Notes under the pieces: model-generated
The model's database searches: none
What the model was told of the DNA's origin: nothing
What the model saw: the letters and a program-made list of their open reading frames with translations, nothing else
Shown: positions 1 to 4,849 of the stretch, piece after piece
Numbering within the stretch: the stretch's first letter is position 1
Layout: every line of letters begins with the position of its first letter
Assembly (NCBI GenBank): GCA_002345025.1
Contig: DDUX01000031.1
Location: 1 to 8,547 of the forward strand
From: Candidatus Accumulibacter iunctus
GTDB lineage: Bacteria > Pseudomonadota > Gammaproteobacteria > Burkholderiales > Rhodocyclaceae
Length of the DNA: 8,547 bases
Direction of reading: 5' to 3'
Translations under genes and position numbers: made by a program

Positions 1-297
1 GGGGGTGGGGGGGCTGGGGGGGGGGCGGGCGACGCTGGGTTCGCCAACATGGATGGCGCGGGCCGTGCGCGAAATGCTCTGCAGCTCGAGACGCAGCGAA
101 TCGAACAGAAGCTCCTTGGCGGTCGCCGACCCGCCCCCCTGCCGCGCCTTTTCGACATCGAGATCCCAGATGATCTGCGCCAGCCGGGCAAAATGCCCGG
201 CCGCCTTGCTGCCGGCGGCGAAATCCGCCGCGTTGCCACTTCCGAAAGTCTGGACGCGGCCGAACAGGTCATAACGGCGAGTTTCTCGGTCATTCAT
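1..297 (-). CDS. Conserved hypothetical protein, 3' end beyond the left edge
   Basis: The minus strand is open from an ATG at 297 to the window edge (99 codons, no stop). The protein begins MNDRETRRYDLFGRVQTFG and continues with a region rich in Ala, Gly and Phe and an amphipathic helix around LLFDSLRLELQSISRTARAI. This resembles a small helical conserved hypothetical family that I know only as proteins of unknown function; I assign no role. A GGAG about 10 nt before the ATG could be the ribosome binding site; a second ATG at 293 is in another frame. After codon ~85 the reading becomes ARPPPSPPTP because the DNA turns into near-homopolymer G on the plus strand. That tail does not look like the rest of the protein and may be an assembly or read-end artefact. 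Moderately sure it is a real gene; function unknown. Confidence 0.6.
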   Translation of the reverse strand, partial: MNDRETRRYDLFGRVQTFGSGNAADFAAGSKAAGHFARLAQIIWDLDVEKARQGGGSATAKELLFDSLRLELQSISRTARAIHVGEPSVARPPPSPPTP

Positions 298-445
298 GAT
301 GGGGTCTCCGGTAAAGGGTCAATGGCAGGATTGCCAAAGGGGAGTCAGCGCGCTGCGCGCCTTCTGGCAAGCGGTTGATGCGTTTGTCTGCGCTCCCGCG
401 CGGCGCGCGGCGGATCGACCGGGCCGAGTGTGCATGCTGCGGGGC

Positions 446-1030
446 TTGGCCACCCGGGGGGAGGAGCAGACGCGGCTCGAGGCGATCATCGCCAGCAGCG
501 GCGCCGACCTCGACCACCAGGTCGAACTGTCGAGCGTCGAGTACCAGAAGCGCAACGAGACACAGGAGATCTTCATCCCGGTCGGCGAGCGCCTCGGCGG
601 CAAGGTGATCGAGTTCCGCAACGTCAGCAAGTCCTTTGGTGACCGCCTGCTGCTCGACCGGCTCAGTTTCAGCGTGCCGCCGGGAGCGATCGTCGGCATC
701 ATCGGCCCGAACGGCGCCGGCAAGTCGACGCTCTTCCGCATGCTCACCGGCAGCGAGCAGCCCGATTCGGGCGAGATCGAGATCGGCGACACCGTCCGCC
801 TCGCCTACGTGGACCAGAGCCGCGACTGTCTCGACGGCAACAAGACGGTCTTTGAGGAGATCTCGGAGTTCCTCGACGGCATCTGCTCGCACATCCTCGC
901 CTGCGAGGGCGATCCGCAATGGACCTTCTTGAGCGGCAAAGATCACGAGTACGAGGAAGACAAGCGACGCCGCCTCGGCGAGGAAGCCTCGCGCCCGAAA
1001 CGGATCCGCTACCGGCCGATCACCCGCTGA
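446..1030 (+). pseudogene. ettA: ettA remnant (ABC-F translational throttle), N-truncated with two internal deletions
   Basis: EttA is a cytoplasmic ribosome-associated ABC-F ATPase of about 555 residues with two nucleotide-binding domains (NBDs). This open frame keeps about 195 residues in three blocks. Block 1 (446-525, reading EEQTRLEAIIASSGADLDHQVE) matches the helical part of NBD1. Block 2 (526-875) holds the EYQKRNETQEIFIP linker, the start of NBD2 and its Walker A, GPNGAGKST, at 704-730. Block 3 (about 876-1030) is the family's C-terminus, HILACEGDPQWTF to YRPITR, ending at TGA 1028-1030. Both ABC signatures (LSGGE), both Walker B/DEP motifs and both switch histidines are missing, as is all of NBD1 before block 1. 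It cannot hydrolyse ATP like EttA. An in-frame ATG lies at 434 but shows no good ribosome binding site. Identity is clear; loss of function is inferred from the missing motifs. Confidence 0.85.
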
Positions 1031-1413
1031 GAGGTTGCGGCGCGCTGCGCTTCGGGTCGTTACGGGAATCGAAGCACCCGACGATGGGCGCGCCATTCGC
1101 GATGGCGTGCAGACTGCCGGGGAAAGCGCGGGGCGCCAGAGGATCGAGCATCTGGACAACCCGCGCTCCGCTGACTATGCTAGCGCCGGCAACGAGGTTT
1201 TCCGTCCACGGATGCTGGCTCCGCCGCGACAGCGAGGGGTCGTTCCCGGTCGAGTGTGGTGCATATTCCGCTGACCGTGGTGTCTACCGCGGAACGGCTG
1301 GGGGTGTTCATGCAAGAAAGTTGTTTTTTTTCCGACTGTTGCGCTGGAGACTCGGGGTTATACACCGGCGCGCCGCGCAAGCTGCACCGGCGAATGCCCC
1401 GCGGGGCGGCCGG

Positions 1414-1437
1414 GTCTACACCGGATTTGGTGTCGAC
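1414..1437. repeat. Inverted repeat just upstream of the HEPN cassette gene
   Basis: Arms GTCTACACC (1414-1422) and GGTGTCGAC (1429-1437) pair over nine positions with one mismatch, leaving a 6-nt loop. It ends 21 bp before the HEPN gene's ATG. It could be an operator for the helix-turn-helix protein encoded next, or part of the lost recombination site at the cassette boundary. No run of T follows it, so it is not a typical terminator. Confidence 0.3.
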
Positions 1438-1442
1438 TGAAC

Positions 1443-1449
1443 GTTGTGC
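1443..1449 (+). other. Possible integron cassette junction (R'-like heptamer)
   Basis: GTTGTGC differs by one base from the integron R' consensus GTTRRRY. Its flanks (AACGTTGTGCCTC) resemble those of the clear R' box at 2325-2331 (AACGTTAGGCCTC). If real, the HEPN gene lies in a cassette of about 880 bp from here to the next attC. I could not find a partner R'' box or an attC stem upstream, so the left boundary is uncertain; an attI site is not evident either. Confidence 0.35.
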
Positions 1450-1458
1450 CTCTGAATA

Positions 1459-2241
1459 ATGACTAAACGCCAAGTAGCAGTTGGTCATCTGCGGACAGGA
1501 AAACCCTTGCACTTGATTGCGCAAGAAATGGATGTATCGTTCCAAACGATCGTCCGCTACATGAAACTACAAGTTGCCGAAGGCGGCGTAACAGCTTCAG
1601 AAGTGTTCTTCGGAATCGATCCCGAACGCCGGAATCAACTTCACAAACTGTTAGAAGGATCTGATGGCAAGGCCAGCAAGTCGTATTACCGAGACGCAGC
1701 CGCTCAGGGAATATCCTGGGACGAGGCCAATCTTTACTGGGCTATGGCTTTTTCGACAGCAAACCGCGGAGACATGTACGAGCGGGTTGCTGACCTCGAA
1801 GTGGGTCTCCATCAACACATAAAGGATGTTCTCATCAAGGAGTTTGGCGACGCTGAGTTGGCTTGGTGGCGAAACGGCGTTCCGCTAGCTGTTCGCAAAG
1901 CTTGCGTTCAGACCAGAGAAGAGGACGCCGAACCCGTGGATAGCCCATTCGCCTATACAACTTTCATCCACTTGTCAGAAGTTATTGAAAAGAACTGGAA
2001 GCTGTTCTCCGTAAATCTTCCAAGAACATTCGTTGCCAATAGGCAGGAACTTCTCGCTGACCTCAAGAAACTGAACTCAATCAGAAATGCCGTTATGCAC
2101 CCTGTTAAGGGCAAGTCGTGGGACCCAGATGCTTTCGCCTTTGTAGGGAAACTGCTCTCGGAGTTGAGTCTCTATTTGAAGAAGAGTGGAAAGACATCCG
2201 CACCAATTCACCGAACGGTCGTATTCGGTACGCATCGCTAG
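1459..2241 (+). CDS. HTH + HEPN (Swt1-like) domain protein, putative ribonuclease-type defence or toxin protein
   Basis: This is a 260-residue soluble protein. Residues ~5-40 (GHLRTGKPLHLIAQEMDVSF onwards) form a resolvase/homeodomain-like helix-turn-helix. Residues ~105-235 look like a HEPN domain of the Swt1 type: the helix around DLEVGLHQHIKDVLIKEFGD, then EVIEKNWKLFSVNLP, then LKKLNSIRNAVMHPVKG, which carries the RNxxxH motif (R209, N210, H214). In HEPN families this Arg-polar-x3-His motif is the metal-independent RNase active site, used in toxin-antitoxin, abortive-infection and RNA-processing proteins. RNA cleavage is therefore inferred, not shown. TGA at 1453-1455 is in frame just upstream, so ATG 1459 is the first possible start; its ribosome binding site is poor. 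The gene is visibly more A/T-rich than its neighbours and is followed by an attC site, consistent with horizontal acquisition as an integron cassette. HEPN assignment fairly sure, precise role unknown. Confidence 0.75.
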   Translation: MTKRQVAVGHLRTGKPLHLIAQEMDVSFQTIVRYMKLQVAEGGVTASEVFFGIDPERRNQLHKLLEGSDGKASKSYYRDAAAQGISWDEANLYWAMAFSTANRGDMYERVADLEVGLHQHIKDVLIKEFGDAELAWWRNGVPLAVRKACVQTREEDAEPVDSPFAYTTFIHLSEVIEKNWKLFSVNLPRTFVANRQELLADLKKLNSIRNAVMHPVKGKSWDPDAFAFVGKLLSELSLYLKKSGKTSAPIHRTVVFGTHR

Positions 2242-2263
2242 GAACTAGCTATGTGCGGCATAT

Positions 2264-2331
2264 GCCCAACCCATCATTGCACCGGACCTGCGCGAAAAGC
2301 CGCGCAGGTCCGGTGAATTCCAACGTTAGGC
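2264..2331 (+). repeat. attC integron recombination site (68 bp)
   Basis: R'' is GCCCAAC (2264-2270, consensus RYYYAAC) and R' is GTTAGGC (2325-2331, consensus GTTRRRY); they are complementary except at one position. Between them, CACCGGACCTGCGCG (2280-2294) and its exact reverse complement (2301-2315) form a perfect 15-bp stem with loop AAAAGC. ATT at 2276-2278 can extend the stem by pairing with AAT at 2316-2318 if G2279 is flipped out. This unpaired G in the L'' arm is the extrahelical base that orients integrase recognition of folded attC sites. It belongs to the HEPN cassette, and a new cassette begins at T2326. Confidence 0.88.
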
Positions 2332-2336
2332 CTCGC

Positions 2337-2342
2337 AGGGAG
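2337..2342 (+). promoter_or_regulatory. Shine-Dalgarno AGGGAG for the first VOC gene
   Basis: AGGGAG lies 5 nt before ATG 2348 and only 5 nt after the end of attC. It fixes the VOC gene start and shows the tight attC-to-start spacing typical of promoterless integron cassettes. Confidence 0.7.
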
Positions 2343-2347
2343 CGGCC

Positions 2348-2716
2348 ATGGCGAATCTCAGAGTCACTGAAATCAAGGCCTTCGTTCCATCCAAGGACTT
2401 CGAGGCCTCCAAGCAGTTCTACAAGGATCTTGGCTTCACCATGGCCTCCGACGGAGGAGGCGTGGCCTACTTTCACTTCGAGCATGTGAGCTTCTTGCTT
2501 CAAGACTTCTGCACAGAAGGTCTGGCCGAGAACTTCATGATGCACCTCCTCGTCGAAGACGTCGCAGCCTGGTGGAACCACGTCCAAGCGAGCGGCGTTG
2601 TAGCCAAGTACGCAGTCACGTGCACCAACATTGAGGCCCAGCCCTGGCGCATGAAAGACTTCTGTCTCTCAGACCCCTCGGGAGTTCTGTGGCGCATCGG
2701 CCAGAACACAGATTGA
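2348..2716 (+). CDS. VOC-superfamily protein (glyoxalase/bleomycin-resistance-like), cassette gene
   Basis: This 122-residue protein has two beta-alpha-beta-beta-beta halves, the vicinal oxygen chelate (VOC) fold. The N-terminal strand IKAFVPSKDFEASKQFYKDLGF and the C-terminal DPSGVLWRIGQ are the usual landmarks. VOC proteins include metal-dependent glyoxalases, dioxygenases and fosfomycin-resistance enzymes, and metal-free proteins that bind bleomycin-type drugs. Here the usual first His ligand (IxHxxL) is absent, and the final Glu of DPxGNxxE is replaced by Arg. A metal centre therefore looks unlikely and a ligand-binding role is more probable. The start at 2348 follows AGGGAG and sits 16 nt after attC. 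Such small VOC genes are common integron cargo. No attC follows; a putative group II intron begins about 20 bp after the stop. Fold fairly sure, ligand unknown. Confidence 0.8.
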   Translation: MANLRVTEIKAFVPSKDFEASKQFYKDLGFTMASDGGGVAYFHFEHVSFLLQDFCTEGLAENFMMHLLVEDVAAWWNHVQASGVVAKYAVTCTNIEAQPWRMKDFCLSDPSGVLWRIGQNTD

Positions 2717-2754
2717 ACCGCAGGAGTCTCTGGGGGTGTCGAGCGAACCCCTAA

Positions 2755-2787
2755 GGATTGACCCGACCCGCAGGGTCGTCTCAATCC
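2755..2787 (+). repeat. Long imperfect hairpin near the putative intron 5' end
   Basis: GGATTGA (2755-2761) pairs with TCAATCC (2781-2787), and CGACCC (2764-2769) pairs with GGGTCG (2773-2778) around loop GCA, with a 2x2 internal loop between. There are 13 bp in all. No T-run follows, so it is not a classical terminator. I interpret it as a domain I stem of the putative group II intron; a decayed attC stem is a weaker alternative. Confidence 0.55.
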
Positions 2788-3370
2788 GTTGTTCAAGAAG
2801 CCTCGTACCAAAGCCAGAGCAACGGTTGGCTACAGAGAGAGATGGGGAATGCCTCGAGCGGATCGGTCGAAGCGCGGCACGCAGAGGGTGCGCGTCGGAA
2901 TATGGCGTCAGAAAACTCGCTGATCAAACCCATAGGGGCGGTTGTCAGGGTTCGATCGACGGTTTGGCAAGAGCCGGCGAGTGGTTGCCCCGGTCATTTT
3001 TCGGGCAACGGGCGACAGTCTCCCTGCGCCCCTCGCGGAAACCGCGGCAGGGCGAGCGTAACGAAGAGGAAATGAAGTGGCGCGCTGGCGGAGCGTCTAT
3101 CCCGACCCGCAACCCGCACTCGCCCCAACCGGCTTGCCAGCGATCGCGCGAGGGCGCGACAAGTCCCGACTGCCCAAGGGACGCGGCAACAGCACACCAC
3201 AGCAGCGCAGCCTCCCGCCACAGTGCGGGAAAATCTGAATACCAGCAAGTCCGCACACGGTCCATGGCGGGTGTCGCAGACGCCGGCTCTGTCGATCGCC
3301 CTCCCGTTGCCCTTCTTCGAACAAATGGGACTACCGAGCCTTGCGCCGCGGTAGGAATTTGCTTCATCGA

Positions 3371-3403
3371 ACCGCCGGATACGTGACCCGTTCGTCCGGT
3401 GGT
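3371..3403 (+). ncRNA. Group II intron domain V-like hairpin with CGC triad
   Basis: ACCGCCGGA (3371-3379) pairs with TCCGGTGGT (3395-3403), with one G-T wobble at G3374/T3400. A CG dinucleotide (3393-3394) just before the 3' strand matches the conserved two-base bulge. Counting from the bulge, the catalytic triad position reads CGC (3373-3375), the variant found in some intron classes instead of AGC, and its G is in the expected G-U wobble. The upper stem is short (ACG/CGT), making the whole about 3 nt shorter than the canonical 34. Confidence 0.6.
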
Positions 3404-3405
3404 GT

Positions 3406-3442
3406 GGGAGGGGGAGGCCGTGAGGCCTTCTCCTATCCCGAT
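3406..3442 (+). ncRNA. Group II intron domain VI-like hairpin with bulged A, copy 1
   Basis: GGCC (3416-3419) and GGCC (3424-3427) close a GTGA (GNRA) loop. The stem continues through A3415-T3428 to G3410-C3433, then GGG (3406-3408) with CCC (3437-3439). A3435 is left bulged eight nucleotides from the end if the element ends at CCCGAT (3442), which is where the lariat branch-point A of group II introns sits. The next bases, TTGGAC, match the start expected of an integron cassette. Confidence 0.6.
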
Positions 3443-3473
3443 TGGACGCCACAAACACGAATTCTCGGCGTGC

Positions 3474-3502
3474 TTGCCATGGTGTAGCCTTTGGGCTACA
3501 CT
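3474..3502 (+). promoter_or_regulatory. Sigma-70-type promoter of the toxin-antitoxin pair
   Basis: TTGCCA (3474-3479) and TACACT (3497-3502) are separated by 17 bp. Transcription would start near 3509, which is also the toxin's best ATG, so the message may be leaderless. The spacer and -10 box are covered by the palindrome at 3482-3501, the arrangement expected for autorepression by the antitoxin or the complex. Confidence 0.6.
3482..3501. promoter_or_regulatory. Palindromic operator of the toxin-antitoxin operon
   Basis: GTGTAGCC (3482-3489) and GGCTACAC (3494-3501) are perfect 8-bp arms around TTTG. The palindrome overlaps the spacer and -10 box of the promoter and ends 7 bp before the toxin ATG. 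The downstream gene encodes a helix-turn-helix antitoxin, the obvious candidate to bind it. Confidence 0.7.
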
Positions 3503-3508
3503 GCAGCA

Positions 3509-3772
3509 ATGCGAGTCGAGAAGACCGCTGATTACCGCGCCTGGATCGACGGCCTGAAGGATCTGGCAGCAAGGGCTCGCGTGCTGATGCGCGTTGATCG
3601 TCTGATTCACGGAAATCCCGGTACACATCGAAATCTCACTGAGGGTGTTTCAGAGCTCAAGATCGATGTTGGTCCTGAATACAGGGTTGACCACTCTCTT
3701 CGCGGCGACAAGTCAACCCAGGCAAAGGACATCGCCAAAGCACTATTGCTCAATCGGAAATATTTGGAGTAG
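3509..3772 (+). CDS. HigB/RelE-superfamily toxin (Gp49-like), apparently missing an internal segment
   Basis: This 87-residue protein belongs to the addiction-module killer family (RelE/HigB fold, phage Gp49-like), ribosome-dependent mRNA interferases. Family landmarks are the N-terminal helices (DYRAWIDGLKDLAARARVLMRVDRL), GNPGTHRNLTEGVSELKID, GPEYRV and C-terminal DKSTQAKDIAKAL. Relatives usually have about 95-105 residues, with a hydrophobic strand of the type VVLLLCGG between YRV and GDKST. Here only DHSLR separates them, so about 11 residues of the central sheet seem lost, in frame, possibly by recombination between GGCGAC repeats. The toxin may be inactive. A TTG at 3491 is also in frame, but it lies inside the operator and before the -10 box; ATG 3509 is preferred. 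No ribosome binding site precedes it, so translation may be leaderless. The antitoxin gene follows after 5 nt. Confidence 0.75.
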   Translation: MRVEKTADYRAWIDGLKDLAARARVLMRVDRLIHGNPGTHRNLTEGVSELKIDVGPEYRVDHSLRGDKSTQAKDIAKALLLNRKYLE

Positions 3773-3777
3773 TGGTC

Positions 3778-4107
3778 ATGGTCAAAGTAAGTACGAAGAA
3801 ATCTGGCAATACAAAGACGACACCTTATGATGTGTCGGAACACCTGCGCACGCCGGAAGAGATGGCCGCATATCTGGACGCATGGTTTGAAGAAGCGCCT
3901 GAAGACGCAGCAGGAATTGCCCGTGCTCTTGGCGACATCGCTCGTGCCAAAGGTATGTCACAAGTAGCCAAAGATGCTGGCCTCAGTCGCGAGAGCCTGT
4001 ACCGAGCACTGAGCGCGGAAGGAAATCCTAGCTTCGCAACCGTTCTCAAGGTAGCCAAGGCACTGGGAGTGAGGCTTCATGCTCAGGCATTGCCGAGTGG
4101 CGTCTAA
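3778..4107 (+). CDS. HigA-like antitoxin (putative addiction module antidote protein)
   Basis: This 109-residue DNA-binding antitoxin partners the preceding toxin, the toxin-first order typical of HigBA-like modules. Family landmarks are YDVSEHLRTPEEMAAYLDAW (residues 17-36) and then a Cro/C1-type helix-turn-helix at about 59-95 (AKGMSQVAKDAGLSRESLYRAL, then NPSFATVLKVAKALG). It would neutralise the toxin and repress the operon at the upstream palindrome. GTG 3772 overlaps the toxin stop, but GGAG at 3764-3767 is too near it and lies 10 nt before ATG 3778, which I chose. Its TAA stop is inside the R'' box of the following attC. Nothing looks damaged, in contrast to the toxin. Confidence 0.85.
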   Translation: MVKVSTKKSGNTKTTPYDVSEHLRTPEEMAAYLDAWFEEAPEDAAGIARALGDIARAKGMSQVAKDAGLSRESLYRALSAEGNPSFATVLKVAKALGVRLHAQALPSGV

Positions 4108-4155
4108 CGAGTAAGGATAGATCGTGCGAAGCCACCATCTATCCGATTGTTGGAC
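4102..4155 (+). repeat. Short attC-like integron recombination site
   Basis: R'' GTCTAAC (4102-4108) fits RYYYAAC and R' GTTGGAC (4149-4155) fits GTTRRRY; they are complementary except at one position. GGATAGAT (4115-4122) pairs exactly with ATCTATCC (4137-4144), and GTG/CAC inside extends the stem past a C-C mismatch. The left spacer is two bases longer than the right, which allows unpaired bases. At 54 bp it is slightly shorter than usual attC sites. The TAA of the antitoxin lies within R'', as in many compact cassettes. A terminator is less likely because no T-run follows. Confidence 0.7.
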
Positions 4156-4261
4156 GAGCCCGGGCCGGAGAACGGGGCGCCCTCCTGCAAATATCTTTTC
4201 TGGATTGACCCCATGGGCATTGTGGGGAGGGGGGAGCCGTGAGGCTGCTCCCTATCCCGAT
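4156..4261 (+). other. Spacer with second group II intron 3'-end remnant
   Basis: These ~105 bp lie between the attC and the next cassette gene. The right end (4224-4261) folds like domain VI of the upstream putative intron. AGCC (4235-4238) and GGCT (4243-4246) close a GTGA loop, a G-rich 5' arm pairs with CTCCC, and GGG (4225-4227) pairs with CCC (4256-4258), leaving A4254 bulged before CCCGAT. The domain V hairpin is not preserved here; only GGATTGACCC recalls it. So this is a 3' fragment, not a whole intron. The G-C pair 3416/3427 of copy 1 is replaced by A-T at 4235/4246, a compensatory change. Confidence 0.5.
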
Positions 4262-4286
4262 TGGGCGCCAAGCTCCAGGAGTCCCC

Positions 4287-4670
4287 ATGCAGATTGAGCG
4301 TCTCGATCATTTCGTTCTGACCGTGCGAGACGTAGATGCAACGGTTTCGTTCTATCAAACCGTTCTTGGCATGGCGCCTGTTACCTTTGGCTCGGGGCGG
4401 AGAGCGCTTGTTTTCGGGCAATCGAAGATCAATCTGCATCCGGCAAATGCGCCTCTTGCCCCGCACGCGAGCCATCCCGTTCCCGGCTCGGCCGACTTGT
4501 GTTTCGTTACCACGGATTCGCCGCAGTCAGTCATCGATCAATTGCGCAAGTGCGGCATCTCTATCGAAGAGGGGCCAGTTCCTCGCACTGGTGCTCTTGG
4601 CCCGATCACGTCGGTCTACTTTCGCGACCCCGATGGCAACCTCATAGAAGTGTCGTCCTATCGTGAGTAG
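4287..4670 (+). CDS. VOC-family protein (glyoxalase/dioxygenase-like, GLOD5-type)
   Basis: This 127-residue VOC-fold protein opens with MQIERLDHFVLTVRDVDATV and closes with YFRDPDGNLIEVSSY. Candidate metal ligands are H8, H51 (KINLHP) and E121 (NLIEV), the pattern of metal-dependent VOC enzymes, unlike the first VOC gene in this window. The family includes glyoxalase-like and ring-cleaving enzymes, often annotated as virulence-associated; the substrate cannot be read from the sequence. AGGA at 4277-4280 lies 6 nt before ATG 4287 and sets the start. The gene begins 26 bp after the TTGGGC that follows the intron-like remnant. No good attC follows its TAG; the nearest R''-like heptamer, AGTCAAC, has one mismatch and no partner. 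Fold is secure, enzyme activity inferred. Confidence 0.85.
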   Translation: MQIERLDHFVLTVRDVDATVSFYQTVLGMAPVTFGSGRRALVFGQSKINLHPANAPLAPHASHPVPGSADLCFVTTDSPQSVIDQLRKCGISIEEGPVPRTGALGPITSVYFRDPDGNLIEVSSYRE

Positions 4671-4849
4671 TCAACCTACCACGCCGCAGCGGTGCCGCAT
4701 GACGCCCGACCCTGCAGTCAACCGGGCCTTGCACAAGCATGGCATTGCAGCGTACTCGCTCCGCTCACCGCTGAGCCTGCAATTCGGCTTCCATAGGCAA
4801 GAACCCGCGCGCACCTTGAGCGCTGACTCTGGTGTGGCTGGATTGAAGA
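4671..4849. other. Intergenic stretch after the second VOC gene
   Basis: No gene is evident in about 180 bp. An imperfect inverted repeat is centred here: ATTGCAGCG (about 4743-4751) against CGCT and TGCAAT downstream (about 4772-4788). AGTCAACC occurs twice as a direct repeat (about 4669-4676 and 4715-4722). This could be a decayed attC of the VOC cassette, but no GTTRRRY box closes it. Confidence 0.25.

Larger units (their letters stand above)
1031..1458. other. Gene-free stretch between the ettA remnant and the HEPN cassette gene
   Basis: I find no convincing gene here; open frames on both strands are short and of shadow-like composition. Visible structures are a perfect 12-bp palindrome GCCCCGCGGGGC (1396-1407), a 9-bp inverted repeat with one mismatch (1414-1422 with 1429-1437), and a run of eight T at about 1323-1330 without a good stem before it. 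Base composition drops towards the right end, near the presumed cassette boundary. A promoter for the HEPN gene should lie here, but I cannot place convincing -35/-10 boxes. Confidence 0.4.
2736..3442 (+). ncRNA. Putative ORF-less group II intron (about 700 nt)
   Basis: This long gene-free stretch ends in structures matching group II intron domains V and VI (separate entries). A plausible 5' end is GTGTC at 2736, near the usual GUGYG. CCTAAG (2750-2755) and TATGG (within GGAATATGGCG, about 2898-2908) are the two halves of the 11-nt tetraloop receptor found in domain I of many such introns. A strong imperfect hairpin (2755-2787) would sit in domain I. The total of about 707 nt suits a ribozyme with no reverse transcriptase gene, and no degraded reverse transcriptase is visible. 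Open frames on both strands have improbable, shadow-like protein composition. It is in the same orientation as the cassette genes. The 5' boundary and overall fold are inference; the 3' domains are much better supported. Confidence 0.5.

Noticed and set aside
290..1159. 289-codon minus-strand frame opposite the ettA remnant
   Set aside because: It is the antisense shadow of high-GC coding sequence; the plus strand matches EttA block by block.
1318..1345. T8 run as a factor-independent terminator
   Set aside because: The preceding sequence offers only a 4-bp GAAC/GTTC pairing, too weak for a terminator stem.
1290..1449. A complete attC upstream of the HEPN gene
   Set aside because: Only a one-mismatch R'-like box is present; no RYYYAAC partner or paired L arms could be found within 150 bp.
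2742..2794. Hairpin 2755-2787 as a third attC
   Set aside because: The flanking GAACCCC and GTTGTTC do not fit RYYYAAC and GTTRRRY well, and the spacing on the two sides is unequal.
2736..3386. Open plus-strand frame of 216 codons
   Set aside because: Composition is erratic (many Arg, Ser, Cys; no domain), two opposite-strand frames overlap it, and the region is better explained as a structured RNA-like element.
2945..3628. Overlapping minus-strand frames of 210 and 227 codons
   Set aside because: They run antisense through the toxin start and the intron-like element. The recurring peptide NRDRxxPHG comes from the repeated hairpin, not from a protein family.
4115..4144. Hairpin after the antitoxin read as a terminator
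   Set aside because: No T-run follows, and the flanking GTCTAAC and GTTGGAC heptamers fit attC much better.
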